Assembly: GCF_900101105.1 (NCBI RefSeq)
Contig: NZ_FNGA01000005.1
Location: 1-64,000 of the forward strand
Direction: 5' to 3'
Source of the DNA: Maridesulfovibrio ferrireducens
GTDB lineage: Bacteria > Desulfobacterota > Desulfovibrionia > Desulfovibrionales > Desulfovibrionaceae
Length of the DNA stretch: 64,000 nt
This document shows positions 34,112 through 43,257 of this stretch, piece after piece. The notes below the pieces were generated by a model. The model searched no databases, was not told where the DNA came from, and saw only the letters and a list, made by a program, of their open reading frames with translations. Position numbers and translations under genes: made by a program. Every line of letters begins with the position of its first letter. Within the stretch, counting starts at the first letter, position 1.

Positions 34112-35086
34112 ATGCTCGCATTTTTGATTCGCAGAATTTCACAAAGCGTCATGGTACTGCTTGTTATGTCCATGCTGGTCTTCGTGGGTGTCTTTTACAT
34201 AGGCAATCCCATCGATATTCTGATCGCCCCGGATGCTACACCGGCAGAATACGCACGTGCAGTAAAAGAGCTGGGACTTGATAAGCCCATGCTCACCCAA
34301 TACGGAATATTTTTAAAGGACGCCCTGCACGGTGATTTAGGTAACTCCTTTGTATATAATGAACCGGCATTAAAACTGATCCTGCAAAGGATGCCCGCCA
34401 CAATGGAACTCGCGGTCACAGCTATGCTTATGGCTGTCTTTATAGGTATCCCGCTGGGGATGCTTGCGGGAATCAAGCACGATACAATGCTTGGCCGAAG
34501 TATTATGCGCTTCTCCATTCTGGGATTCAGTCTTCCCACCTTCTGGGTCGGCCTCATGTTCATCATACTTTTTTCCGTTCAACTGGGCTGGCTGCCGTCC
34601 GGCGGACGCGGGACCACAGTTGAACTGCTGGGAGTTCCGGTAAGTTTTCTTACATGGGACGGCATACAGCACTTAATCCTTCCGGCCATGAACCTCGCAC
34701 TTTTCAAGACCTCACTGGCCATCAGACTCAGCAGAGCCGGAGTTCAAGAAAATTTACAGATGGACTATGTAAAATTTGCCAAAGCGAAGGGGCTTTCAAA
34801 CACCAGAATCATCGGATTGCATGTCATGAAAAACATCATGATTCCGGTCATTACGGTTCTGGGTATGGAATTCGGCGGCCTGATTGCTTTCGCGGTAGTT
34901 ACTGAAACTATTTTTTCATGGCCCGGCATGGGTAAACTGGTCATCGACTCAATCGGTGTGCTGGACCGTCCTGTAATCGTTGCATACCTGCTGATTACCG
35001 TGACAATGTTCATCATTATCAATCTACTCGTTGACATCATCTACTCCATACTGGACCCCAGAGTTCGTCTGGGCGACCAAAATTAG
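34112..35086 (+). CDS. Peptide ABC importer permease 1 (DppB-like)
   Basis: The 324-residue protein has six TM segments and the binding-protein-dependent permease motif (DYVKFAKAKGLSNTRIIGLHVMKN). It has the N-terminal domain of DppB/OppB proteins. It forms the membrane channel with the next gene product, whose start lies 9 bases downstream of this stop. Confidence 0.93.
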   Translation: MLAFLIRRISQSVMVLLVMSMLVFVGVFYIGNPIDILIAPDATPAEYARAVKELGLDKPMLTQYGIFLKDALHGDLGNSFVYNEPALKLILQRMPATMELAVTAMLMAVFIGIPLGMLAGIKHDTMLGRSIMRFSILGFSLPTFWVGLMFIILFSVQLGWLPSGGRGTTVELLGVPVSFLTWDGIQHLILPAMNLALFKTSLAIRLSRAGVQENLQMDYVKFAKAKGLSNTRIIGLHVMKNIMIPVITVLGMEFGGLIAFAVVTETIFSWPGMGKLVIDSIGVLDRPVIVAYLLITVTMFIIINLLVDIIYSILDPRVRLGDQN

Positions 35087-35095
35087 GATCAAAAT

Positions 35096-36010
35096 ATGGC
35101 AGACATGAACGAATTAATAGAGCCGGATGTAAAAGAAGAATCCCTGCTGTTGCTATCGCTCAAAGAATTTTTTGAAAGTAGAACCGCATCCATCGGACTG
35201 GTAATTCTAACGGTGATAGTTGTGGTGGCACTTCTTGCGCCTTATATTTCTCCGCAAAACCCCTACGATTTGATGAGCATCGACATCATGGATTCCAAGC
35301 TTGAGCCCGGAAGCAAATCCATGGACGAATCTGTCACCTTTCTTTTGGGAACAGACAGTCAGGGCCGCGATATGCTCAGCTCCATACTCTACGGACTGCG
35401 CATCAGTCTCGGAGTCGGGGTACTGAGTACAATAATCGCTCTTATCATCGGGTCAGCTATCGGTCTGTGGGCCTCATTTGTAGGAGGTAAAACAGATTCC
35501 TTTATTATGCGGGTAGTTGACCTGCAACTGAGTTTTCCTGCAATTCTGGTTGCACTTATACTGCTGGCGGTACTGGGAAAAGGGATCGATAAGATCATAC
35601 TTTCACTGGTCATTGTGCAGTGGGCATATTATGCCCGCGCCATACGCAGTAATGTTCTGGTGGAACGCAGAAAAGAATACGTTGAAGCCGCCAAGTGTCT
35701 TGCCTTGCCGCAACGACGGGTCATGTTCGGGCACGTGCTGCCTAACTGTACGCCGGAACTGATTGTTATCTCCACCGTAAAAGTTGCCGGAGCTATCGCG
35801 CTCGAAGCAACCCTGTCCTTTCTGGGACTGGGAATGCCTATCACAGAACCTTCTTTAGGGTTGTTGATTGCGAACGGGTTTAAATACATGCAGAGCGGAT
35901 ATTACTGGATCAGCTTCTATCCCGGTGTTGCACTGCTCATTTTAATTGTAAGTATTAATATCGTAGGTGACAGACTGCGTGATGTTTTGAATCCGAGGCT
36001 TAAAAAATGA
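35096..36010 (+). CDS. Peptide ABC importer permease 2 (DppC-like)
   Basis: The 304-residue protein has an N-terminal helix typical of OppC/DppC, about six TM segments and the coupling motif EYVEAAKCLALPQRRVMFGHVLPN. It is the second half of the membrane channel and overlaps the downstream ATPase gene by 4 bases. Confidence 0.93.
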   Translation: MADMNELIEPDVKEESLLLLSLKEFFESRTASIGLVILTVIVVVALLAPYISPQNPYDLMSIDIMDSKLEPGSKSMDESVTFLLGTDSQGRDMLSSILYGLRISLGVGVLSTIIALIIGSAIGLWASFVGGKTDSFIMRVVDLQLSFPAILVALILLAVLGKGIDKIILSLVIVQWAYYARAIRSNVLVERRKEYVEAAKCLALPQRRVMFGHVLPNCTPELIVISTVKVAGAIALEATLSFLGLGMPITEPSLGLLIANGFKYMQSGYYWISFYPGVALLILIVSINIVGDRLRDVLNPRLKK

Positions 36011-36969
36011 GCAATAAATTACTCGATATCAAGAATCTGGAAACTTTTTTTTACACCCGTGCCGGAATTGCCAAGGCCGTTAACGGCATATCTCTAAGCA
36101 TTGATAAGGGTGAAATCATAGGTATCGTAGGGGAATCAGGGTCAGGTAAATCAGTAACCGGCTTCTCAATTATGGGACTTGTGGACCCTCCCGGAGAAAT
36201 AGCGGGCGGCAGTATCAAGTTCAAAGGAGAAGAAATTCTCGGACAGAGCGAAGAACAATGGCGCTCTTTCAGAGGCTCAAAAGTTTCCATGATTTTTCAG
36301 GACCCGATGATGACTCTGAATCCCGTCCTCCGCATTGACACCCAGATGATTGAAGCCATCCGCGCGCATGAAAAGGTCAGTAAAAGCGAAGCCAGAAAAA
36401 GATGCGTCGAAACTCTGGCTATGGTTGGGATTCCTTCACCGGAAGAGCGTATTAAATCTTATCCGCACCAGTTTTCAGGCGGAATGAGACAGCGCGTAGC
36501 CATTGCCATCGGACTTTTAAATAAACCGGACCTGATTATTGCAGATGAGCCGACAACAGCTCTTGATGTCACTATTCAAGCACAGATTCTGTCTGAAATG
36601 CAGACTCTCTGCCGCAAAACAGGAATGGCGCTGATCTGGATTACTCACGATCTGACTGTCATAGCCGGACTGGCTCATAAAGTAGCCGTCATGTACGCAG
36701 GAAAAATCATCGAAGAAGGCAATGTTCAGGAAGTTCTGGATTACCCGCTGCACCCTTATACTCACGGGCTGATCGGTTCTGTTCCGAGCCGGAACAAACG
36801 CGGAGAGCCTCTATATCAGATTCCGGGAATGACGCCCTCGCTGATTAATATTCCAGCAGGCTGTTCATTCAGGATGCGCTGTCCCAGAGCTGATGGAATG
36901 TGCATGCAGGAACCGGAAGAAGCAAAGCCGACCAACGGGCGCATGGTTCGCTGCCACCACCCTCTCTAA
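36007..36969 (+). CDS. Peptide ABC importer ATPase 1 (DppD-like)
   Basis: The 320-residue ABC ATPase has Walker [10 protein letters not shown], signature FSGGMRQRV, Walker [13 protein letters not shown], and the C-terminal oligopeptide-type extension with Cys residues ([10 protein letters not shown]...CMQ). It is one of two different ATPases that drive the importer. Confidence 0.94.
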   Translation: MSNKLLDIKNLETFFYTRAGIAKAVNGISLSIDKGEIIGIVGESGSGKSVTGFSIMGLVDPPGEIAGGSIKFKGEEILGQSEEQWRSFRGSKVSMIFQDPMMTLNPVLRIDTQMIEAIRAHEKVSKSEARKRCVETLAMVGIPSPEERIKSYPHQFSGGMRQRVAIAIGLLNKPDLIIADEPTTALDVTIQAQILSEMQTLCRKTGMALIWITHDLTVIAGLAHKVAVMYAGKIIEEGNVQEVLDYPLHPYTHGLIGSVPSRNKRGEPLYQIPGMTPSLINIPAGCSFRMRCPRADGMCMQEPEEAKPTNGRMVRCHHPL

Positions 36970-36996
36970 ATTAAGCCGGAACAACAGGATTTATAT

Positions 36997-38007
36997 ATGA
37001 GTGATGCCACCACCCCATTTTTAAGCTGTAAAAACCTCAGCCGGGTCTTTGTTAAAAAGCTCGACTTTGCAGGCAAAATAGCAAGCGCTCTCGGTTCAAA
37101 GATTCGCGAGGAAAGAGTTCAGGCTGTCGATAGCGTTGATCTCGACATTATGCCCGGTGAAGTTCTGGGGCTGGTCGGAGAATCGGGCTGCGGAAAATCC
37201 ACGCTCGGCAGAATGCTTTGCGGAATTCTACCGGATTCAGGCGGCGATATTTTATACAAAGGTCAAAATGTAAAAGACCTGTCTGCAAAGGATGCCCTGC
37301 ACTACGCCATAAATGTGCAGATGATTTTTCAGGACCCTTACGCGTCACTGAACCCACGGAAAAGAGTGAGCCAGATCATCGGAGAAGCTCCGCTTTATCA
37401 CGGCCTTACCACTCGCAAAAATTTTGATTCATACTTATCCGAAGTGATGCTTCGCTGCGGACTTGATCCGACCTATAAAGATCGCTACCCGCACCAGTTT
37501 TCAGGCGGACAGCGCCAGCGTATCGGTATAGCAAGGGCAATGGCTGTTCAGCCGGAATGTCTTGTTTGTGATGAATCAGTAGCCGCGCTGGATGTATCCA
37601 TTCAGGCTCAAATTCTGAACCTGTTTATGAATCTGCGCAAAGAGCTGAATCTTACGTGTTTGTTCATCAGTCATGACTTGGGAGTTGTAGAGCATATTTC
37701 CGACCGCATTGCGGTTATGTATCTAGGTAGAATCGTTGAGATAGCGTCAGTTGAGACACTGTTCAGCAACCCGTTTCATCCATATTCACAAGCTCTTCTG
37801 AACGAAATTCCGAGACTGGAAAAAAGAGATGTAGATTTTGCCCCGTTAAAAGGCGAAATTCCTTCACCGTTAGATCCACCTGAAGGCTGTCATTTTCATC
37901 CACGGTGTGCACATGCAATGGATATATGCAGGCTGGCAGTTCCTGAAATACGCGAAATAGCACCGGGACACAAAACCCGCTGCCATCTTTCAAATATCAA
38001 AAAATAA
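36997..38007 (+). CDS. Peptide ABC importer ATPase 2 (DppF-like)
   Basis: The 336-residue ABC ATPase has Walker [10 protein letters not shown], signature [10 protein letters not shown], a Walker B-like [12 protein letters not shown] (Glu followed by Ser in place of Pro) and the C-terminal oligopeptide-type Cys region ([14 protein letters not shown]). It is the last gene of the five-gene importer operon and is closed by the terminator at 38030-38060. Confidence 0.94.
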   Translation: MSDATTPFLSCKNLSRVFVKKLDFAGKIASALGSKIREERVQAVDSVDLDIMPGEVLGLVGESGCGKSTLGRMLCGILPDSGGDILYKGQNVKDLSAKDALHYAINVQMIFQDPYASLNPRKRVSQIIGEAPLYHGLTTRKNFDSYLSEVMLRCGLDPTYKDRYPHQFSGGQRQRIGIARAMAVQPECLVCDESVAALDVSIQAQILNLFMNLRKELNLTCLFISHDLGVVEHISDRIAVMYLGRIVEIASVETLFSNPFHPYSQALLNEIPRLEKRDVDFAPLKGEIPSPLDPPEGCHFHPRCAHAMDICRLAVPEIREIAPGHKTRCHLSNIKK

Positions 38008-38029
38008 TTAAGCTTAAAACTTCATTAAA

Positions 38030-38063
38030 AAAGGGAACCTGATTACAGGTTCCCTTTTTTTAT
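38030..38063. terminator. Intrinsic terminator shared by convergent genes
   Basis: A 12-bp stem (aaagggaacctg / caggttcccttt) with an ATTA loop has T runs on both strands. It lies between the importer operon and the minus-strand flavodoxin gene. Confidence 0.93.
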
Positions 38064-38858
38064 TTAATAATGAATTTCAGGTTCTTTACGATCTTTACAA
38101 GTATCAGCAAGAAATTGCGTAACTTTCAAAATCTTCGGAATTTCCATTTTTCTAAAACCTGCAGTACAGACCTTTATACAGGCACAGCACAATATACACT
38201 TATCGCCGTCAGTTACTACGTGCGCCCCGACAGCTATTGCTCCCGTAGGACAAACCCTTTCACATGAACCACACAGTTCACAATTATCCAGCGAAATCGG
38301 AGAAACAGATGCACTCGCAGATTTTGTCTTATAAGGCTTATTGCCCGGCACTTTAAGTTTTGAATCACTAGCAAAACCGTTGCTTGAAAATTTGCTTGCC
38401 AATTCTGCGCCGAAACTCTTTGCTTTATCAATATCTGCAAAATCCGGCCTTCCCACTGAAAGCGGAGTAGCCGAAGTTGAAAAGGAATGTTCCCCGATAA
38501 ACGCAGCCCCTGCAACAGTTTTAAAACCAGCACCTTCAGCAAGATCTGTAAGCTCAAGCAAGGCATCTTCGTAAGCTCTGTTACCGTAAACCACGACCAA
38601 AACAACAGGCACGCCGTTTCCTTTCAAAGTTGCCAGCCTGTCGAGTACAACTGATGGCAAACGTCCTGAATAGACAGGCGCTCCGATTATAACCAGATCA
38701 TCCTTTGAACAATCAAAATCATCCGGAACTCCATCGTTTCGGGTCACATCAGAAACGGTCAGTTCCTTTGCATCAACACCTTCGGCAATAGCTTTCAGCA
38801 CGCGCTTTGTTGTTCTTGTAGGAGAAAAACAAATCAACCGAAGCTTAGAACAAGTCAT
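38064..38858 (-). CDS. Flavodoxin-ferredoxin fusion protein (EFR1 family)
   Basis: The 264-residue protein has an N-terminal flavodoxin-like domain (FMN phosphate loop SPTRTT near 12-17, GAPVYSGRLP near 59) and two C-terminal [4Fe-4S] groups, CELCGSCERVC and CILCCACIKVC. This is the layout of EFR1-type electron-transfer proteins common in anaerobes. The redox partners are unknown. GGAGA precedes the ATG, and the gene appears monocistronic. Confidence 0.88.
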   Translation of the reverse strand: MTCSKLRLICFSPTRTTKRVLKAIAEGVDAKELTVSDVTRNDGVPDDFDCSKDDLVIIGAPVYSGRLPSVVLDRLATLKGNGVPVVLVVVYGNRAYEDALLELTDLAEGAGFKTVAGAAFIGEHSFSTSATPLSVGRPDFADIDKAKSFGAELASKFSSNGFASDSKLKVPGNKPYKTKSASASVSPISLDNCELCGSCERVCPTGAIAVGAHVVTDGDKCILCCACIKVCTAGFRKMEIPKILKVTQFLADTCKDRKEPEIHY

Positions 38859-38904
38859 AAATTCTCCAAAAATTATAAATTTTAATCATTAAAAGTACAA
38901 AAAA

Positions 38905-39561
38905 CTACTTAGTCAAACTATCCCAATCAGTCTTGAATGCCGCCAATCCCTGATCTGTCAGGGGATGCTTGGCAAGCTCGCTGATAATCTTATACGGAAT
39001 GGTCGCCACATCTGCGCCGATCAAAGCTGAATCGAGAACATGCAAAGGATTGCGGATACTCGCCACCAGAATTTTAGTGGAAAAGTCATAATTATCGAAA
39101 ATTGTCCGTATCTGTGAAATCAATTCCATTCCATCGTGAGAAATACCATCAAGTCTGCCAACAAAAGGACTGACATAAGTGGCACCGGCTTTAGCCGCTA
39201 AAAGAGCTTGAAGAGGAGAAAACACAAGAGTTACGTTGGTCTTCATTTTCTTTTCAGTAAGAGCCCTAGTTGCAATCAAACCTTCGGAAGTCATAGGTAT
39301 TTTGATAACAACATTTTTACCGAATTTAGAAAGATCTTCTGCCTCGTTAATCATTTCTTTAGCAGTTTCGCCCATTACCTCTAGACTGACGGGGACAGGA
39401 ACGGGCCCGTCAACCATACGGCAAATCTCTTTTGCCTGCTCACGCCAGTCTCCGCCTTCACGGGATAAAAGCGTAGGATTTGTTGTAACTCCATCAAGAA
39501 GTCCCAAATTCTGTGCGTTCTTGATTTCACTCAAATTTGCTGTATCTAAAAAAAATTCCAT
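38905..39561 (-). CDS. fsa: Transaldolase-like fructose-6-phosphate aldolase
   Basis: The 218-residue protein is in the short transaldolase subfamily: FLDTANL at the start, GVTTNPTLL near 24-32, the Schiff-base Lys K87 in NVVIKIPMT, and [12 protein letters not shown]. Length fits the FSA/TalC group rather than classical transaldolases of about 320 residues. Either activity is possible, and the split cannot be settled by eye. AAGGAG precedes the ATG. Confidence 0.9.
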   Translation of the reverse strand: MEFFLDTANLSEIKNAQNLGLLDGVTTNPTLLSREGGDWREQAKEICRMVDGPVPVPVSLEVMGETAKEMINEAEDLSKFGKNVVIKIPMTSEGLIATRALTEKKMKTNVTLVFSPLQALLAAKAGATYVSPFVGRLDGISHDGMELISQIRTIFDNYDFSTKILVASIRNPLHVLDSALIGADVATIPYKIISELAKHPLTDQGLAAFKTDWDSLTK

Positions 39562-39750
39562 TAATATTTCTCCTTGTAATTAATCATGCGTAAACGACAA
39601 CGCAAACATAAAAAGTCTACCTTTTACACAAATAACCACTAGATATAAGGATATTTTTCAGTCTGTTGCATGAAGCATTTTCATAGCTCAAATGGGACAT
39701 GAGCAAAAGCACTATCTTTAATCTTAATATAACTCCGAACCAAAACAATT

Positions 39751-39794
39751 TATAATCCGCATTTGTTGACAACTTTAAAAGATCTGCGTAAACA
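39751..39794 (+). promoter_or_regulatory. Candidate promoter region of the trp leader
   Basis: TATAAT occurs at 39751-39756 and could be a -10 box placing the RNA start near 39763, about 40 bases before the leader ATG. A consensus TTGACA at 39766-39771 with a weak TAAACA 17 bases on is the alternative, but would leave almost no room before the leader peptide. Confidence 0.4.
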
Positions 39795-39804
39795 TCAACG
39801 CACT

Positions 39805-39873
39805 ATGAACGTAACTTTTTCTAACTTTACCCTTCGCAATTGGTGGTGGCGCATTTTAATGCGTCGCGGGTAG
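39805..39873 (+). CDS. trpL: trp leader peptide with three consecutive Trp codons
   Basis: A 22-codon frame begins at the ATG of 39805 (MNVTFSN...), contains TGG TGG TGG at 39841-39849 and ends with TAG at 39871-39873. It is followed by mutually exclusive hairpins and the trpB gene, the classic layout of tryptophan attenuation. No strong Shine-Dalgarno site precedes it, so translation efficiency is uncertain. Confidence 0.85.
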   Translation: MNVTFSNFTLRNWWWRILMRRG

Positions 39874-39949
39874 GTTACGTTTAACGAAAAGTAACTAGCA
39901 AATATAGCTTTATAAAACCGCGACAGTGAAAACTGGTCGCGGTTTTTTT
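39863..39949 (+). promoter_or_regulatory. Tryptophan attenuator of trpB: antiterminator and terminator
   Basis: The same heptamer GTCGCGG occurs at 39863-39869 (end of the leader frame) and 39936-39942. Both can pair with CCGCGAC at 39918-39924. The 3' pairing (39914-39924 with 39936-39946, 11 bp, then a T run) is an intrinsic terminator. The 5' pairing is the antiterminator. A ribosome stalled at the Trp codons leaves 39863-39869 free and lets trpB be read. A ribosome that reaches the stop at 39871 covers it and lets the terminator form. Confidence 0.85.
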
Positions 39950-39994
39950 GTTTTCTGCGACTCACTGTCGAAAAAGAAATTCAGGAGAGAAAAG

Positions 39995-41206
39995 ATGACT
40001 GACAATGCAACAATCAATGCAGACGGTTTTTTTGGTGAATACGGCGGACAATATGTTCCCGAACAGCTCATCCCGATCCTTAATGAGCTTGCCGACACGT
40101 ACAACAAATTTAAAGACGATGAAGAATTCAAACGTGAATTCGAATACTATCTCGCAAAATATTCTGGCCGCCCTACTCCGCTTTATCTCTGTTCAAACCT
40201 CACTAATAACCTTGGCGGAGCTAAAATCTATCTAAAAAGAGAAGATTTAAACCATCTCGGCGCTCACAAAGTAAACAATACCCTCGGCCAAATTCTGCTT
40301 GCCAAGCGCATGGGCAAAAAGAAAATCGTAGCGGAAACTGGAGCCGGACAACACGGTGTTGCAACAGCGGCAACAGCCGCTCTCATGGGCATGGAATGCA
40401 CCATTTACATGGGCGCAGTGGATGTTGAAAGACAAAAACTGAATGTTTTCCGTATGCAGATGATGGGCGCAAAAGTTATTTCGGCGGAGTCTGGACAGCG
40501 CACTCTCAAAGAAGCTGTTGACGAAGCATTGGGAGCATGGATTCAAGACGCAGACGACACCTTTTATCTGCTCGGCTCAGCTGTCGGACCGCACCCTTAT
40601 CCGACCATGGTCCGCGACTTCCAGTCCGTTATCGGCAAAGAAGCAAGAGAGCAGTGCCTTGAAGACGAAGGACGCTTGCCTGATTACTGCATTGCCTGCG
40701 TAGGCGGAGGATCAAATGCGATCGGCCTTTTCTCTGAATTCGTTAAAGATGAAAATGTTAAGCTCGTTGGAGTAGAACCGGCAGGACGCAGCCTTGAACC
40801 CGGCGGACACGCTGCAACGCTTTGCCTCGGTGAACCCGGAATAATGCATGGATTTAATTCTTACATGCTTAAAGATGAAAAAGGCGAACCGGCTCCGGTT
40901 TACTCAATTTCTGCCGGACTGGATTACCCAAGCGTCGGCCCCGAACATTCACACCTCAAAGATCTAGGCAGAGCTGAATACGTTCATGCCTCCGATAAAG
41001 AAGCTGTGGATGCCTTCTTCACTCTTTCCCAGAAGGAAGGAATCATCCCCGCGCTGGAATCATCACACGCGTTGGCATATGCCATGAAACTTGCTCCGAC
41101 TCTGCCCAAAGATAATATCATCATCGTCAACTTATCCGGTCGCGGAGATAAAGACGTAGCTGAAATCGAAAATCTGATCAGCAAAGGTGACTTCTGCATG
41201 CCTTAA
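39995..41206 (+). CDS. trpB: Tryptophan synthase beta chain
   Basis: The 403-residue protein is a standard TrpB1: PLP Lys in [20 protein letters not shown], the phosphate-binding [18 protein letters not shown] and the C-terminal SGRGDKD. It makes tryptophan from indole and serine, normally with TrpA, but no trpA or other trp gene is in this window. The ATG at 39995 has CAGGAGAG upstream; an upstream in-frame ATG at 39926 lies in the attenuator loop and is rejected. Expression is expected to respond to charged tRNA-Trp through the leader. Confidence 0.96.
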   Translation: MTDNATINADGFFGEYGGQYVPEQLIPILNELADTYNKFKDDEEFKREFEYYLAKYSGRPTPLYLCSNLTNNLGGAKIYLKREDLNHLGAHKVNNTLGQILLAKRMGKKKIVAETGAGQHGVATAATAALMGMECTIYMGAVDVERQKLNVFRMQMMGAKVISAESGQRTLKEAVDEALGAWIQDADDTFYLLGSAVGPHPYPTMVRDFQSVIGKEAREQCLEDEGRLPDYCIACVGGGSNAIGLFSEFVKDENVKLVGVEPAGRSLEPGGHAATLCLGEPGIMHGFNSYMLKDEKGEPAPVYSISAGLDYPSVGPEHSHLKDLGRAEYVHASDKEAVDAFFTLSQKEGIIPALESSHALAYAMKLAPTLPKDNIIIVNLSGRGDKDVAEIENLISKGDFCMP

Positions 41207-41240
41207 ATCCGAAATATTTAAGTCCTGCAAACAGCTTAAA

Positions 41241-41286
41241 AAAAATCCTGCCAGCCTTAATTTATCAAGGCTGGCAGGATTTTTTA
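41241..41286. terminator. Long bidirectional terminator between trpB and the CxxC-cluster gene
   Basis: An 18-bp perfect stem (41241-41258 with 41267-41284) has A/T runs at both ends. It just reaches the stop codon of the convergent minus-strand gene. Confidence 0.95.
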
Positions 41287-42051
41287 TTTCCTTTCCATTT
41301 GTCCCCGCAAAGATTCACCTGAAAGCCAACTCGCGTAAGTTCCTTCATAATCGGTTAAAACTTGCTCCATCAAGGGCAGAAAGGATGCAATATGACCGTT
41401 AATTCCAAGCTCATCAAGAAAAGCCTGCTGCCCCGCAAAAATAAGGTCTTTCTGAATCATTATTACCGCATTCTGCGGAACGGCAATACAGTCTTTTGAC
41501 TCATGACTTTTAATACAAGGACCAAGATCATGAGATATCCAGTTGCGGCATGCGATGGGGCGCACTTCATATATTGAACATTTATTATCTTTCAAAAAAG
41601 GACACGGACGAAAATATTTCATTGTAAATTCATGCAATCCGGCAGAATCAAATCCCTCTGCCCCTTCCACGCAAACTTCGACAATTTTTTCAAAATCAGA
41701 AGCATCAAGTTTCTCAGCCAAATATAATGCTATATTAAATGCTTCCTGCGGCACCAAGGTGATGTGAGAAAAACAGCAGTATGAACACCCTTCTCTACAT
41801 GCAACCTGAAACGTCGGATCAAGATTACTAATCTGCCCGACTACGGCATTAAAATTAGCCTCAAAACAGCGCATTCCTTTATCAGCAATCATACGGGCAA
41901 ACAGTTCATTATCAGGTGTAAGCCCCTTCAAGTCAGCACACACGGCAAGAGCCATGTCCTTAAACCATTTCTGCAGTTCAATATGAGCTTCAAACATTGC
42001 ATAAACATGAGCGAGTTCGTTGTTAATCACGTTTTCAGGGCTGGAATTCAT
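41284..42051 (-). CDS. YkgJ-family CxxC-cluster protein
   Basis: The 255-residue protein has the zinc/iron-sulfur cluster-like Cys set of this family: CREGCSYCC near the middle and CPFLKDNKCSIYEVRPIACRNW further on. Function is not established for the family. I chose the ATG at 42051 because GGAGGAAAG lies directly upstream; an upstream in-frame extension to 42150 has no such site and an atypical sequence. Confidence 0.82.
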   Translation of the reverse strand: MNSSPENVINNELAHVYAMFEAHIELQKWFKDMALAVCADLKGLTPDNELFARMIADKGMRCFEANFNAVVGQISNLDPTFQVACREGCSYCCFSHITLVPQEAFNIALYLAEKLDASDFEKIVEVCVEGAEGFDSAGLHEFTMKYFRPCPFLKDNKCSIYEVRPIACRNWISHDLGPCIKSHESKDCIAVPQNAVIMIQKDLIFAGQQAFLDELGINGHIASFLPLMEQVLTDYEGTYASWLSGESLRGQMERK

Positions 42052-42227
42052 TCTTTCCTCCGTTTTATGAATGCATTTATTTATCTTGCACTCAAAAAAC
42101 AAGCAACCGAATACATTTATAATCAGCACCCTATTGCCGCGACTGCACATTCATGCTTTACTGTACCAACTAAAATTTATTTATATTTGATTAATTCAGG
42201 TCACCCCAAACGTTCAAAGGATTTAAC

Positions 42228-42668
42228 ATGAAAAAAACAGCTTTAATCCTGCAAATTCTTATGGTCCTTATATTGGCCTCAGCCTCTTTTGCATACGCAA
42301 ACGAAGACCAAACCGACGCTCTCATTAAGCAGGTTGTAAAAGTAGTCCCTAAAGGTGCCGAACTTATTGCCCGCGAAGCAAACGACAGCAGCGCATTCGT
42401 AGCCTATACACAGGGCGTAAAAAATTATCAGTTCACTCTGTCCGGAGATATGAACCCGCAAATAAAAGATGCAAAGGAATTTAAGTATAAAGGTAAAAAA
42501 GCTTTCTATTTCCAGCCCGGAATGGAAGACACCGGCGGGCTTATGATTATTTTAAGCGCAGAAAAAAGCATCGTGATAATTTACTCATCAGGTTTCTCAA
42601 ATGACGAAGAAGTGAACCAGAAAACCATGACCCAAATGGCTGACCAAATGGACCTCGGCAGTCTTTAA
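42228..42668 (+). CDS. Small exported protein of unknown function
   Basis: The 146-residue protein has a clear signal peptide (about 1-24, ending AYA). The mature domain is predicted mostly beta (FVAYTQGVKNYQFTLSGD, KKAFYFQPGMEDTGGLMIIL, KSIVIIYSSGF) with a short amphipathic C-terminus. I do not recognise a family. AAAGGA precedes the ATG, and no operon partner is present. Confidence 0.75.
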   Translation: MKKTALILQILMVLILASASFAYANEDQTDALIKQVVKVVPKGAELIAREANDSSAFVAYTQGVKNYQFTLSGDMNPQIKDAKEFKYKGKKAFYFQPGMEDTGGLMIILSAEKSIVIIYSSGFSNDEEVNQKTMTQMADQMDLGSL

Positions 42669-42676
42669 TACGATTT

Positions 42677-43039
42677 TTATGGAAGAACCGTATCCATAAC
42701 CCATACATCAATGGGAAGTTTCGCATACGAAATTGCTTCATTTAAACGACGCAGATAACGCGCGTCTTTTTTCTTATTCATAATAAGAACAACTCCCGCG
42801 CGTTTTCCAGTGCAAGAAGCGTAATATAACGACTGCCCGATAGCTTCTGCCCACTTACGACCGAAATCCATTTCAACAGCATGCGTTTCAGTCAGACAAT
42901 CCACACGAGTTGCATCGGGAAGTCGATATTCCGTTTTTCCATGATTCTGATCGCACCACAAAACCTGATAATCTCTTTCTGCGCCACCGGCAATGGACGG
43001 CATAAATAAAATTAGAACAGATAGTACGAGCGTTTTCAT
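42677..43039 (-). CDS. Small exported protein, possibly with a nuclease-like fold
   Basis: The 120-residue protein has an N-terminal signal (about 1-19) and a conserved-looking core RVDCLTETHAVEMDFGRKWAEAIGQSLYY. Its spacing of acidic residues and Lys recalls PD-(D/E)XK folds; this resemblance is from memory of similar hypothetical proteins and is weak evidence. It ends tail to tail with the previous exported protein, with 8 bases between. No Shine-Dalgarno site is evident. Confidence 0.7.
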   Translation of the reverse strand: MKTLVLSVLILFMPSIAGGAERDYQVLWCDQNHGKTEYRLPDATRVDCLTETHAVEMDFGRKWAEAIGQSLYYASCTGKRAGVVLIMNKKKDARYLRRLNEAISYAKLPIDVWVMDTVLP

Positions 43040-43257
43040 GAAATAGAATATTACATTTATTCAAACCCGAATCAACGCTTATTCTATTTAAAAACATGAA
43101 AACATCTATAATTTCGAATTAAAAATATAAATACCTATTAAATACAGGTTCTACAAACCTCTTATATATCCCCTATAAAATATTTATACCCACTCCTGAT
43201 GATAAAAAACCTGTAAAAACACAGGATTATATACTTAAAAGAGTAAATATAAGAAAC

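Noticed and set aside
39926-39994. Upstream start for trpB giving 23 extra residues
   Set aside because: The ATG lies in the loop of the attenuator terminator, the added residues are not TrpB-like, and a good ribosome site precedes the ATG at 39995.
43040-43257. Possible gene or RNA in the AT-rich gap before metC
   Set aside because: No frame with a ribosome site and only a weak short hairpin (cctgt/acagg) can be seen.
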